Shown here: piece after piece, positions 46,176-58,385 of the stretch
Position numbering within the stretch: the first letter of the stretch is position 1
Layout of the letters: every line of letters begins with the position of its first letter
DNA from: Burkholderiales bacterium
GTDB taxonomy: Bacteria; Pseudomonadota; Gammaproteobacteria; Burkholderiales; Burkholderiaceae_C
Assembly: GCA_003963005.1 (NCBI GenBank)
Contig: RXJW01000009.1
Span: 1-64,000 of the forward strand
Reading direction: 5' to 3'
DNA: 64,000 bases
Translations under genes and position numbers: made by a program
The notes under the pieces: generated by a model
Told to the model about the DNA's origin: nothing
What the model saw: only the letters and a program-made list of their open reading frames with translations
Database searches by the model: none

Positions 46176-46643
46176 TTGGCCGCGATTCTAGAAACCCAGC
46201 TCCTGTGGCCCGACGAGGCCGCAGCCCAGGCCAGCGCCGAGCGACTGGCGAGCGCTCTCCTCCCCGCCCCTGACGCCGTGATCGAGCTGCACGGGCCGCT
46301 GGGTGCCGGCAAGACGACCTTCGTGCGTCTGCTGCTGCGCGTACTTGGCGTGGCAGGCCGCATCAAGAGCCCGAGTTACGCCGTCATGGAACCCTACGAT
46401 CTGCCCGCTGGCGGCACGGCGAGCCACTTCGACTTCTACCGTTTCGGTGACCCGCGCGAGTGGGAGGACGCCGGCTTTCGCGACGTGTTCGCCGCACCGG
46501 GCCTGAAGCTCTGCGAATGGCCCGAGAAGGCAGCCGGCCAACTGCCGCCGGCCGACCTGCAACTCTTCATCGACCTGCTGCCCGACGACACCCGCCGCGT
46601 GCGTGCGGTCGGCAGCGCCCGACTGGTGGAGGCACTGGCATGA
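46176..46643 (+). CDS. tsaE: tRNA threonylcarbamoyladenosine biosynthesis ATPase TsaE
   Basis: 155 residues if begun at TTG 46176, or 177 from ATG 46110, which would overlap queG by 66 bases. The first fits the family length but uses a rare start with a poor ribosome-binding site, so the start is uncertain. The P-loop is LHGPLGAGKTTFVR; IKSPSYAVMEPYD and FDFYRFGDPREWEDAGF carry the Walker-B-like and catalytic parts; LCEWPEKAAG is typical. It works with TsaB and TsaD on t6A37. The stop overlaps the amiC ATG. Confidence 0.9.
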   Translation: MAAILETQLLWPDEAAAQASAERLASALLPAPDAVIELHGPLGAGKTTFVRLLLRVLGVAGRIKSPSYAVMEPYDLPAGGTASHFDFYRFGDPREWEDAGFRDVFAAPGLKLCEWPEKAAGQLPPADLQLFIDLLPDDTRRVRAVGSARLVEALA

Positions 46644-48037
46644 AGCGCCGCCACGCCCTGGGCTGGACGGCCCTGCTGCTGAAGGCACCCGACACCCTCG
46701 CCGCGCCCGGTGCGCCCGGGCAGGCCAGCATCATCGCGGTGCGTGTGTGGCCAGCGCAGGAGTACACGCGCGTCACGATCGAGTCCGACCAGCCGCTGTC
46801 CACCCGGCACTTCCTCATCGAGGCCCCGCACCGGCTCGTCATCGACGTGGACGGCCTGGAACTCAGCCCCGGCCTGCGCGAGCTGATCGGCAAGGTGAAG
46901 GCCGACGACCCCTACATCAGCGGCGTGCGCGTCGGCCAGAACACGCCCACGGTCGTGCGCATCGTGCTAGACCTGCGCCAGCCCGTGGCACCGCAGATCT
47001 TCACGCTCGGGCCGGTCGCTGCGTACAAGCACCGGCTGGTGTTCGACCTGCGTCCGAAGGTGGAGACCGACCCGCTGCTGGCCCTCGTGCAGGACGGCGA
47101 GCGCAAGCCTGCACCGGCCGCCGCGCCCTCCTCCACCCAGCGCGCCGAGGCGGCGGCCAGTGCGGTCAACGACGCCCTGGGCGACCTGATCCAAAAGATC
47201 GAGCGGCCGCCTGCCCCATCGCCCGCACCGGCCCTGCCGCCGCCGGCGCCACCGGCCGCTGCCTCCCGGCCGCCCGCGCCTGCGGCACCAGCGCCCTCGA
47301 CCGAGCCCAAGATCGACCGCCTGATCATCATCGCGCTCGACCCCGGCCACGGCGGCGAAGACCCCGGTGCCATCGGCCCCTCGGGCCTGCGCGAGAAGGA
47401 CGTCGTGCTGGCCGTGGCCCACAAGCTGCGCGAACGCCTGACCGCCAATCCCAACATCCGCGTGCTGATGACGCGCGACGCCGACTTCTTCGTGCCGCTG
47501 CACGAACGCGTCCGCAAGGCCCGGCGTGTGCAGGCCGACCTGTTCGTGTCCATCCACGCCGACGCCTTCATCACGCCGCAGGCGCGCGGCGCCTCGGTCT
47601 TCGTGCTGAGCGACGGCGCCGCCACGAGCGCAGCCGCCCGCTGGATGGCCGACCGCGAGAACGCGGCGGACATGGTCGGTGGCGTCAACGTCGGTGCCGC
47701 GACGAAGGATGCCAACGTGCTGCGCGCGCTGCTCGACATGAGCACCACCGCCCAGATCAAGGACAGCCTCAAGCTCGGTGGCGAGGTGCTGGGCCAGATC
47801 GGCAAGGTCGGCAAGCTGCACAAGCCCCGCGTGGAACAGGCGGGCTTCGCGGTCCTCAAGGCGCCGGACATCCCGAGCATCCTGGTCGAGACCGCCTTCA
47901 TCTCCAACCCCGAGGAGGAGAAGAAGCTGCGCGACCCCGAGTACCAGGACGAACTCGTCGACGCGCTGGCCACCGGCATCGCGCGCTACTTCGCGAAGAA
48001 CCCGCCGATGGCGAGGAAGCGCAGCACGACGCTGTGA
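46640..48037 (+). CDS. amiC: N-acetylmuramoyl-L-alanine amidase, AmiC type
   Basis: 465 residues. The start MKRRHALGWTALLLKA has a twin-arginine-like pair, as in Tat-exported AmiC. An AMIN septal-targeting domain (about 30-140; ARVTIESDQPL-like stretch here VTIESDQPLSTRHFLIEAPH) is joined by a Pro/Ala linker to an Amidase_3 domain. Zinc ligands are in ALDPGHGGEDPGA, GLREKDVVLAV and VSIHADAF; catalytic Glu in LVETAFISNPEE. It cleaves peptide stems at division. Coupled to tsaE by ATGA. Confidence 0.95.
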   Translation: MKRRHALGWTALLLKAPDTLAAPGAPGQASIIAVRVWPAQEYTRVTIESDQPLSTRHFLIEAPHRLVIDVDGLELSPGLRELIGKVKADDPYISGVRVGQNTPTVVRIVLDLRQPVAPQIFTLGPVAAYKHRLVFDLRPKVETDPLLALVQDGERKPAPAAAPSSTQRAEAAASAVNDALGDLIQKIERPPAPSPAPALPPPAPPAAASRPPAPAAPAPSTEPKIDRLIIIALDPGHGGEDPGAIGPSGLREKDVVLAVAHKLRERLTANPNIRVLMTRDADFFVPLHERVRKARRVQADLFVSIHADAFITPQARGASVFVLSDGAATSAAARWMADRENAADMVGGVNVGAATKDANVLRALLDMSTTAQIKDSLKLGGEVLGQIGKVGKLHKPRVEQAGFAVLKAPDIPSILVETAFISNPEEEKKLRDPEYQDELVDALATGIARYFAKNPPMARKRSTTL

Positions 48038-48062
48038 GGCGGCAAACTTGCCGCCTCACAGC
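48031..48062. terminator. Perfect palindrome between convergent amiC and hydrolase genes
   Basis: GCTGTGAGGCGGCAA and its exact reverse complement are separated by AC, a 15-base stem covering the amiC stop (48035-48037) and ending one base before the hydrolase stop. There is no T run, so it is not a classic intrinsic terminator, but it would be a strong hairpin in both transcripts and probably protects or ends both. Confidence 0.55.
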
Positions 48063-48063
48063 G

Positions 48064-50010
48064 TCAGTTCGCGACGACCAGCGGCAGCTCGATCACACTG
48101 CGCCGGTACACCCGCTGCGTGGCGGCCTTGTAGTCCGCCGGCCGGGCTTCGAAGATGCTCGGCACGAAGGTCTGCGGATTGCGGTCGTAGAGCGGGAACC
48201 AGCTGGACTGGATCTGCACCATGATGCGGTGGCCCGGCAGGAAGACGTGGTTGGCGTTCGGCAGCGAGAAGGTGTAGCTCAAGGGCTCGCCGGGCTTCAG
48301 GGCCTTGGGCTGCGACCACGACTCGCGGTAGCGGCCGCGGAAGATGTCGCCCGACACCATCAGCTGGTAGCCGCCCAGCGCGGGCTGGGCAGGCACCTCG
48401 TCGGGGTAGACGTCGATGACCTTGACGACCCAGTCGCTGTCGGTGCCGCTGGTCGACGCGATCAGCCGGGCGATCGGCTCGCCGGCGATCTTGACCGGGG
48501 CCTTCAGCACGTCGCTGGTGTAGGTCAGCACGTCGGTACGTCCGGAGGCCTCGCGCTGGTCGTCCACCAGCCAGCGCGGCCAGGTCATGCCCTTGTTCTC
48601 GTCGTAGCCGGCGGGCCGGATCGGGCGCTGCCGGTAGGGCACAGGCTTGGCGGGGTCGGACACGTACTCGTCGAAGCCTGCATCGGCGGCGGCCGGCGCA
48701 GTGTCGAGCTGGAGCTTGAAGCCCGGCTGCAACGCCAGCGGCGTCGGCTGGATGCGGCAGCCGCTGACGCATCCCCGCGGCCAGCCGTCCAGCGCCAGCC
48801 AGCGGCCGCTGCCGGTCTCGTAGGCCGCGACCCGGGCCGGCGGCGTGGCCAGCGCGATGCCCTTCAGGTGCTCGTCCAGGAAGGGCTTGAGCACCTGCTG
48901 ACGGAACTCCCAGGCGGTGTCGCTGCGGAACTTGATCGCGCCGATGAAGCTGCCATCGCCGATCGCGCCGCCGTGCACCCACGGGCCCAGGGCCATGCGC
49001 ACGAGCGGCGCGGAGTCGGGGCGCGCCGTCAGCGCCTTGTAGACGGCCGGGGCGCCGTAGATGTCTTCGGCATCCCAGAGGCTGTGCACGAGCAGCGTCG
49101 GCACGGTCAGCGGCTTCTGGGCCAGCAGCTTGTCCATGGCCTGCTGCTGCCAGAAGCTGTCGTAGCTCGGATGCGCCAGCACCTTGCGCCAGAAGCCGCT
49201 CTGCTCCAGCCCATGCCTGCGGCCGAGTTCCCCGGCCGAGCCGGCCTGCAGGTAGGCGTCGTAGTCGTCGTAGTGGGTCGTGAACCACTTCGCCTCGTTC
49301 TTGCGGGTGACGACCTGCTCATACATGTAGCCCAGGTTCTGCTGCCGGAAAGCGCCATGGTGGAACCAGTCGTCGCCGCGCCAGCCGTCCACCATCGGAT
49401 TCATCGGCACCGCCGCCTTCAAGGCCGGGTGCGGGTCGACCAGCGGCGCGAGCGACAGGAAGCCGTCGTACGAAATGCCGATGATGCCGACGCGCCCATT
49501 GCTCTCGGGCAGGTTCTTGACGAGCCAGTCGATGGTGTCCCAGGTGTCGGTCGCGTGGTCGACCGGTGTCGGGTTGAGCGGCCCGCGGAAGGGCCGGTTC
49601 ATGACGTAGTCACCCTCGGACTCGTACTTGCCGCGCACGTCCTGCACGACGCGGATGTAGCCGCCTTCGATGATCACGTCCGACGCGTGGTCGTAGCCCT
49701 GGATGAGTGCGGCCATGTGCGCGCTCTCGTTGTGGCTGGTCAGTTCGCCGGCGTTGTAGGGCGTTCGCGTGAGCAGGATGGGCGCGTTCTTCGCGCCCTT
49801 GGGGATGAGGATGACGGTGTTGAGCTTGGTGCCGTCGCGCATCGAAATGGGCACGATGCGCTTTTCGTAGTCAAAGCCCTCTGTCGACGGCTTGAGCTCA
49901 GCTGGCGTTTCGCTCGGCAGCCCGGGGTAGCTGGGCGGCTCGGCGGCTCGGGCGGCGCCAGCGGCCAGGCCGAGGGCCAGGAGCAGGCAGGGCAAGGTCT
50001 TCATCGTCAT
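48064..50010 (-). CDS. CocE/NonD family (S15-like) exported hydrolase
   Basis: 648 residues from ATG 50010 (GGAG upstream). Signal peptide to ARA. Alpha/beta hydrolase with nucleophile Ser180 in IGISYDGFLSL, Asp in LVHSLWDAEDIYG and His in GPWVHGGAIGDGSF, plus a jelly-roll C-terminus (YQLMVSGDIFRGRYRESW, PGHRIMVQIQSSWFPLYDRN). The family includes X-Pro dipeptidyl peptidases, cocaine esterase and alpha-amino-acid ester hydrolases; the substrate here is unknown, probably acyl esters or amides of amino acids in the periplasm. Confidence 0.9.
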   Translation of the reverse strand: MTMKTLPCLLLALGLAAGAARAAEPPSYPGLPSETPAELKPSTEGFDYEKRIVPISMRDGTKLNTVILIPKGAKNAPILLTRTPYNAGELTSHNESAHMAALIQGYDHASDVIIEGGYIRVVQDVRGKYESEGDYVMNRPFRGPLNPTPVDHATDTWDTIDWLVKNLPESNGRVGIIGISYDGFLSLAPLVDPHPALKAAVPMNPMVDGWRGDDWFHHGAFRQQNLGYMYEQVVTRKNEAKWFTTHYDDYDAYLQAGSAGELGRRHGLEQSGFWRKVLAHPSYDSFWQQQAMDKLLAQKPLTVPTLLVHSLWDAEDIYGAPAVYKALTARPDSAPLVRMALGPWVHGGAIGDGSFIGAIKFRSDTAWEFRQQVLKPFLDEHLKGIALATPPARVAAYETGSGRWLALDGWPRGCVSGCRIQPTPLALQPGFKLQLDTAPAAADAGFDEYVSDPAKPVPYRQRPIRPAGYDENKGMTWPRWLVDDQREASGRTDVLTYTSDVLKAPVKIAGEPIARLIASTSGTDSDWVVKVIDVYPDEVPAQPALGGYQLMVSGDIFRGRYRESWSQPKALKPGEPLSYTFSLPNANHVFLPGHRIMVQIQSSWFPLYDRNPQTFVPSIFEARPADYKAATQRVYRRSVIELPLVVAN

Positions 50011-50079
50011 CCAAACTCTCCAAGGCAGTGCCATGGATGCTAGGGCGACGCTGCCCCGCCCCACCACGGGGTTCACCCT

Positions 50080-50283
50080 TCAACAGCAACGCCCCTGCCG
50101 GCTCGCATAGCGCGCGGCCTGACGCTCCCGGAAAAAGTCCTCGTAGCTCATCGGCGGGCGCTCCGGATGCGTGGCCTGGTGGTGGGCCAGGTAGCTACCG
50201 TAGTCCGGCACGCCCACCATCAGGCGCAGGCTCTGCGTGAGATAGCGCCCGGCCTGCGCCAGGTCGCGCCGCAACTCACGCAT
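50080..50283 (-). CDS. YbdD/YjiX family small protein
   Basis: 67 residues. The conserved block VGVPDYGSYLAHHQATHPER then PMSYEDFFRERQAARY is diagnostic of YbdD/YjiX, the small partner found after CstA and BtsT transporters and reported as needed for their transport. It ends in RCC. Its ATG at 50283 overlaps the cstA stop by 8 bases, so it is translationally coupled to the transporter. Confidence 0.92.
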   Translation of the reverse strand: MRELRRDLAQAGRYLTQSLRLMVGVPDYGSYLAHHQATHPERPPMSYEDFFRERQAARYASRQGRCC

Positions 50284-52339
50284 GCTGACCCTCGGGCAGC
50301 GCCACGAAGCTGGCCTCCTGCGCCGTGGGCTGGCCACTGCGCCGCGCGGCGAGGATGGTCTTCACGCTGTAGACCAGCACGCTCAGCACCACGCCCATGA
50401 AGAGCATGCACAGCGCCGCATCGAGCCGGTCGTTGAACACCACGCGCTCCATCGCAGCCAGCGTCTTGGCGGGTGCCAGCACCTTGCCCTCGGCAATCGC
50501 GGCGGCGTACTTGTCGGCATGCGCCAGGAAGCCGAGCCTGGGGTCGCTGGAGAAGATCTTCAGCCAGCCCGCGGTCATCGTGCAGCACAGCAGCCAGGCT
50601 GCCGGCACGGCCGTCACCCAGGCGAAGCGGTCCTTCTTCATCTTGAAGATCACGACCGTGCCGAGCAGCAGCGCCACGGCGGCAAGCATCTGGTTGGCGA
50701 TACCGAACAGCGGCCACAGCGTGTTGATGCCTCCCAGCGGATCGACCACGCCCTGGTAGAGGAAGTAGCCCCAGGCCGCCACGCACAGGCCGGTGGCGAG
50801 CAGGTTGGCCACCCAGCTCTCGGTGCGCTGGAGCGACGGCACGAAACTGCCCAGCAGGTCCTGCAACATGAAGCGGCCCGCGCGGGTGCCGGCGTCCACC
50901 GCGGTCAGGATGAACAGTGCCTCGAACAGGATGGCGAAGTGGTACCAGAAGGCCATCATGGCCTTGCCGCCCACGACCTGGTGCAGGATCTCGGCCATGC
51001 CCACGGCCAGCGTCGGCGCACCGCCGGCGCGGGCCAGGATGGTCTTCTCGCCGACGTCGGCGGCCGCCTGCGTCAGCATCTCGGGCGTGACGACGAAGCC
51101 CCAGGTGGACAGCGTCTGGGCGACCGTCGCGGCGTCCTTGCCGACGACGGCGGCCGGGCTGTTCATCGCGAAGTACACGCCCGGCTCGATGCAGGAGGCC
51201 GCCACCAGCGCCATCACCGCCACGAAGCTCTCGGCCAACATGCCGCCGTAACCGATGTAGCGCGCATGGGTCTCGTTCTCCAGCAGCTTGGGTGTCGTGC
51301 CCGACGAGATCAGCGCATGGAAGCCCGACACGGCGCCGCAGGCGATCGTGATGAACAGAAACGGGAACAGACCACCAGCCCAGACCGGGCCGTTGCCGGC
51401 AGCGAACTGCGTGAAGGCCGGCATCTTCAGGGGCGGCGCGACGATGACGATGCCGATGGCCAGCGCGACGATGGTGCCGATCTTCAGGAAGGTGCTGAGA
51501 TAGTCGCGCGGCGCCAGCAGCAGCCACACGGGAATGCAGGCCGCCACGAAGCCGTACCCGATCAGCGCCCACACCAACTGCACCGGCGTGAACGTGAAAG
51601 CTGCTGCCAGACCCGGATGCTCGCTGACCCACTGGCCACCGAAGATCGCCGCCATCAGCAGCGCGAAGCCGATGACCGACACCTCGCCGATGCGGCCCGG
51701 GCGAATGAAGCGCAGGTAGACGCCCATGAAGAGCGCGACCGGGATGGTGGCTGCCACGGTGAAGGTGCCCCACGGCGAATCGGCCAGGGCCTTCACGACG
51801 ATCAGTGCCAGCACGGCCAGGATGATGATCATGATCATGAAGGCGCCGAACAGCGCGATCAGACCCGGCACCGTGCCCATCTCCTGCTTGACGAGGTCGC
51901 CCAGCGAGCGGCCGTCACGGCGCGTCGAGATGAACAGCACGATGAAGTCCTGCACCGCACCCGCGAAGACGACGCCCGCCAGGATCCACAGCAGGCCGGG
52001 CAGATAGCCCATCTGCGCGGCGAGCACGGGGCCGACGAGCGGGCCGGCACCGGCAATGGCGGCGAAATGGTGGCCGTACAGCACGTGCTTGTTGGTGGGC
52101 ACGTAGTCCAGCCCGTCGTTGTACTTCCAAGCGGGCGTCTGGCGGTTGGCATCGAGCCCGAGCACCCGGTGGGCGATGAACAGGCTGTAGTACCGGTAGG
52201 CGATCAGGTAGGTGCATAGGGCGGCGGCCACGACCCACAGCGCGCTGATCGTCTCGCCGCGGCTCAGGGCCACGGTGGCGAGGGATGCAGCACCCAGGAC
52301 GGCAACGCCCGCCCACGCAAGGTGGCGGCGCAGATTCAT
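50276..52339 (-). CDS. cstA: CstA/BtsT family transporter (pyruvate or peptide uptake)
   Basis: 687 residues with about 16-18 hydrophobic helices. Family blocks: TPAWKYNDGLDYVPTNKHVL, YGHHFAAIAGAGPLVGPVLA, AGAVQDFIVLFISTRRDGRS, GFHALISSGTTPKLL, and WPLFGIANQMLAAVALLLGT. E. coli relatives take up pyruvate (BtsT, CstA) or peptides in starvation. GGAGAC precedes ATG 52339. The gene forms a unit with ybdD; a two-component system on the same strand is only 0.6 kb upstream and may control it. Confidence 0.92.
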   Translation of the reverse strand: MNLRRHLAWAGVAVLGAASLATVALSRGETISALWVVAAALCTYLIAYRYYSLFIAHRVLGLDANRQTPAWKYNDGLDYVPTNKHVLYGHHFAAIAGAGPLVGPVLAAQMGYLPGLLWILAGVVFAGAVQDFIVLFISTRRDGRSLGDLVKQEMGTVPGLIALFGAFMIMIIILAVLALIVVKALADSPWGTFTVAATIPVALFMGVYLRFIRPGRIGEVSVIGFALLMAAIFGGQWVSEHPGLAAAFTFTPVQLVWALIGYGFVAACIPVWLLLAPRDYLSTFLKIGTIVALAIGIVIVAPPLKMPAFTQFAAGNGPVWAGGLFPFLFITIACGAVSGFHALISSGTTPKLLENETHARYIGYGGMLAESFVAVMALVAASCIEPGVYFAMNSPAAVVGKDAATVAQTLSTWGFVVTPEMLTQAAADVGEKTILARAGGAPTLAVGMAEILHQVVGGKAMMAFWYHFAILFEALFILTAVDAGTRAGRFMLQDLLGSFVPSLQRTESWVANLLATGLCVAAWGYFLYQGVVDPLGGINTLWPLFGIANQMLAAVALLLGTVVIFKMKKDRFAWVTAVPAAWLLCCTMTAGWLKIFSSDPRLGFLAHADKYAAAIAEGKVLAPAKTLAAMERVVFNDRLDAALCMLFMGVVLSVLVYSVKTILAARRSGQPTAQEASFVALPEGQHA

Positions 52340-52572
52340 GAGGTTTGTCTCCGTGTCGGTACACACCTCGACATGGGGCGCGACCGTGCCGGAAGTCTCG
52401 GCAAACCGGCGCCCCGGGGCATCGGTCAAGCCACGCGGGCCCGGCACGCGGGATCACCTAAGGGTCAACCCCGACTACAAGCACTTACGAATCCGGCCAT
52501 CCCGGCGTCAACGCGTCAGCGCGTATGCCGTTGATGACACATCGCCAAATCCCGTATTGCTGGAGGCCTTCC

Positions 52573-52956
52573 ATGATCCGCTCCCTCGCCGCCGCCACCC
52601 TGGCCGCCGCCGCCCTGCTGGGCGCCGGTGCCGCTCACGCCGGCACGCACTGGTCCATCGGCATCAGCCTCCCGCCGGTCGGTGTGGTGGTGGCAGAGCC
52701 CGCCCCGGTCTACTACGCCCCGCCGCCGCCCGTCTACTACGCCCCGCCACCGCCCGTCTACTACGCCCCGGCCCCGCGCTATGTGGAGCGCGAGGTGGTG
52801 TACGCCCCGGCGCCGCGCGTCGTCTTCGAAACCAGCTACCGCGAGCGCCGCTGGGAGCGCTGCGACGACCGCTGGGATCGCCGCGGCGAGCGCTGGCACG
52901 AACGCCACGAGCGCTGGGACGGCGGCCGGGACTACGGCCCCTACCGCGGTCGCTGA
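52573..52956 (+). CDS. Small secreted protein with YYAPPPP repeats
   Basis: 127 residues. CTGGAGG precedes ATG 52573. Signal peptide to AHA; mature part GTHWSIGISLPPVGVVVAEP, then three tandem VYYAPPPP-type units encoded by 24-base direct repeats (52710-52781), then an Arg-rich tail (RYRERRWERC-like segment written here YRERRWERCDDRWDRRGERW). Similar YXXPP proteins are exported envelope proteins of unknown role. A single Cys and high charge suggest a surface-exposed disordered protein. Runs of four prolines make it a likely EF-P-dependent product. It splits the cstA and two-component genes. Confidence 0.75.
   Translation: MIRSLAAATLAAAALLGAGAAHAGTHWSIGISLPPVGVVVAEPAPVYYAPPPPVYYAPPPPVYYAPAPRYVEREVVYAPAPRVVFETSYRERRWERCDDRWDRRGERWHERHERWDGGRDYGPYRGR
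52710..52781 (+). repeat. Three tandem 24-base repeats
   Basis: Three in-frame units start GTCTACTACGCCCCG and differ at a few bases (CCGCCGCCC, CCACCGCCC, GCCCCGCGC endings). They encode the VYYAPPPP units of the secreted protein and could change number by slippage. Confidence 0.8.
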
Positions 52957-52974
52957 TCGCACCGCCGGCGGCGC

Positions 52975-53607
52975 TCAGACGCCGCCGGGGTCACGCGCAT
53001 GCTCCACGGCATAGCGGATCAGCTCCGCCTGACCGTCGAGTTCGAGTTTGCGCTTGATGCTCTGGCGGTGGGCCTCGACCGTGCGCACCGACAGGTCCAG
53101 CTCGCGGGCAATCTGCTTGCTCGACGCGCCGCGGCCGAGCGCCGACAGGATCTCGCTCTCGCGCGGCGTCAGCACGGGCTTGGGCGCCTGGCCGCGGAAT
53201 AGCCGCCCCGACACCGCGGCACTCAGGAAGGTGCCCCCGGCGGCGACCGCATCGATGGCCGACACGATCTCCTGCGCCGGTGCGTCCTTCAACACGTAGC
53301 CCCGCGCACCGGCCGTCAAGGCGCGCTGCACGTACTCGGGGTTGTCGTACATGCTGAACATCAGCAGCTTGATGGCCGGGCGCGCCGCCAGCATCTCGGC
53401 GCCCAGCGCAATGCCGTTGACGTCCTTGAGGCCGACGTCCATCAGCACCACATCCGGCTGGGCCTGATCCAACTTCGCGAGCGCCTCGGCCCGGTGGCCC
53501 GCTTCGCCCACCACCTCGAAGCGCGACACCGCCTGCAGCCGCGCGACCAGCCCTTCACGCACCATCGGATGGTCGTCGACGATCAGGATGCGGATGGGCG
53601 GTGTCAT
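52975..53607 (-). CDS. NarL/FixJ-type response regulator
   Basis: 210 residues. Receiver with Asp10/Asp11 acidic pair (ILIVDDHPMVREGL), phospho-acceptor Asp57 (VVLMDVGLKDVNG), and Lys in RGYVLKDAPAQE; C-terminal LuxR HTH (LTPRESEILSALGRGASSKQ, LDLSVRTVEAHRQSIKRKLE). It is coupled to the kinase gene by an ATGA overlap. Targets are unknown; cstA-ybdD is the nearest candidate. Confidence 0.94.
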   Translation of the reverse strand: MTPPIRILIVDDHPMVREGLVARLQAVSRFEVVGEAGHRAEALAKLDQAQPDVVLMDVGLKDVNGIALGAEMLAARPAIKLLMFSMYDNPEYVQRALTAGARGYVLKDAPAQEIVSAIDAVAAGGTFLSAAVSGRLFRGQAPKPVLTPRESEILSALGRGASSKQIARELDLSVRTVEAHRQSIKRKLELDGQAELIRYAVEHARDPGGV

Positions 53608-54974
53608 GCGAGGGCGCGTGCGAGCGTGGCTGGCGAGAGTGTCACGGCAAGCCGGCAACCCTGGCCGGGCGACGTGATCAGGCTCAGGCGCGCGCCCAGC
53701 GCGTCGGCACGCTCGCGCATGCTCCGCAGCCCGAGGCCCCGGTCGGCCACGGCTTGAGCCGCGACCGCGTCGAAACCCCGGCCGTCGTCCTGCACCTGCA
53801 GCGCGAGGCCCCCGTCCCGCTCAAAGCGCAATACAAGCGACACCTCCCGTGCATGGGCATGGCGGGCCACGTTGTTCAGGGCCTCCTGCGCGATGCGGAA
53901 CAGCGCCGTCTTGACAGCGTCCGGCAGGTCGATTTCCTCGCCTTCGATCGAAGCCTTGAAAGCCGTGCCACCGGCCGCGTCGAACTCGCCGGCCAGGTGC
54001 TGCAACGCCGCGGGCAGGCCCAGCGTGTCGAGCAAGGCAGGTCGCAGCGCATGGGACAGGTGACGCACCTCGGACAGCGTGCTGTTGAGCCGCTTCAGCG
54101 CCAGCTCCTGCAGCCGCGCCGCCGAGGCCGGCTCGGTCTGGGCCGACTCGATCAGCAGCTTGGTCGCCACGAGCGCCTGGCTGACGCCGTCGTGCAGGTC
54201 ACGCGCCAGGCGCGCCCGCTCGTCTTCCTGGCTCTGCACCACTTCGCGGGCCAGCGCCCGCAGCTTGGCTTCGGCGCTGCGATGCTCGCTCAGGTTCAGC
54301 ACCAGGGCGCCCGCGCTGATGAGGCCGATACCCAGCACCGCCACGGCACCGACCCAGAGCATCGTGTCGGTGATGTTCTGCCGCGCGCCGCGTTCCAGTT
54401 CGGCCATCGTCGCCTCGATGCCGTCGAGATAGAGCCCCGTGCCGAGCATCCAGCCCCACTCGGGCACGGCCACCACGTAGCCGAGCTTGGGCGCGAGCTG
54501 GCTGCTCGACGGTTGGCGCCACAGGTACTCCACATAGCCACCCCCCGCCTTCGCCTGGGCGATGAGCTGCTGGATCGTGGGCCGCCCCTTCGGATCGCGC
54601 AGCCCCCAGAGGTCCTGCCCGATCAACTCAGGCTGGCGCGAGTGCATCAACACCCGACCCCGCAGGTCGTACACGAAAAAGTAGCCGTCCTGGCCGTAGT
54701 CCAGCGACTGCAGGATGGCCAGCGCCCGGTCCTGCCCGCCGGGCTGGCCGAGCAGCGGCTGAATGGTGCTGGCGGCCAGGTCCACATAGTGCTTGAGCTC
54801 GGTCCGCCGCGCATCCATGTAGCTGGCGCGCACGAGGGCATGCTCGCGCGACGCCAGCTCGCTTTCCTGCTGCCGAACCGCCAGCGCGATGAGCGCGAGC
54901 GACAGCAGCAGGGGCAGCAGCGCCAGCAGCAAGAGCTTGCTGCGCAGCGACAGCGGCCTCATGCGTCGTCGCAT
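53604..54974 (-). CDS. Cache-domain sensor histidine kinase
   Basis: 456 residues. TM1 (about 12-33), a single-Cache periplasmic sensor (about 35-200; DYGQDGYFFVYDLRGRVLMH, GLRDPKGRPTIQQLIAQAKA, WGWMLGTGLYLDGIE), TM2 (about 205-228), then a HisKA_3 dimerisation domain with His261 (RLARDLHDGVSQALVATKLL) and HATPase (EALNNVARHAHAREVSLVLR, DRGLGLRSMRERADALGA). sCache_2 kinases of this build often sense small carboxylates; that fits control of a CstA-type transporter but is inferred. Confidence 0.93.
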   Translation of the reverse strand: MRRRMRPLSLRSKLLLLALLPLLLSLALIALAVRQQESELASREHALVRASYMDARRTELKHYVDLAASTIQPLLGQPGGQDRALAILQSLDYGQDGYFFVYDLRGRVLMHSRQPELIGQDLWGLRDPKGRPTIQQLIAQAKAGGGYVEYLWRQPSSSQLAPKLGYVVAVPEWGWMLGTGLYLDGIEATMAELERGARQNITDTMLWVGAVAVLGIGLISAGALVLNLSEHRSAEAKLRALAREVVQSQEDERARLARDLHDGVSQALVATKLLIESAQTEPASAARLQELALKRLNSTLSEVRHLSHALRPALLDTLGLPAALQHLAGEFDAAGGTAFKASIEGEEIDLPDAVKTALFRIAQEALNNVARHAHAREVSLVLRFERDGGLALQVQDDGRGFDAVAAQAVADRGLGLRSMRERADALGARLSLITSPGQGCRLAVTLSPATLARALA

Positions 54975-54994
54975 GCGCTCACCGGCTCAGCCCC

Positions 54995-58321
<3,327 letters not shown>

Positions 58322-58385
58322 CGGGATCTCCGATCGAGTCGCAAAACCCGCAACTCTAGGCGCCCTGTGCCGCCCATTCGGAAAG

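Noticed and set aside
50282..52219. Long plus-strand open frame opposite cstA, rich in His, Gln and Arg
   Set aside because: Low-complexity translation typical of the reverse of a membrane protein gene; no ribosome-binding site and no domain.
52710..52781. CRISPR-like direct repeats
   Set aside because: Units are tandem without spacers and are in frame within a secreted protein gene.
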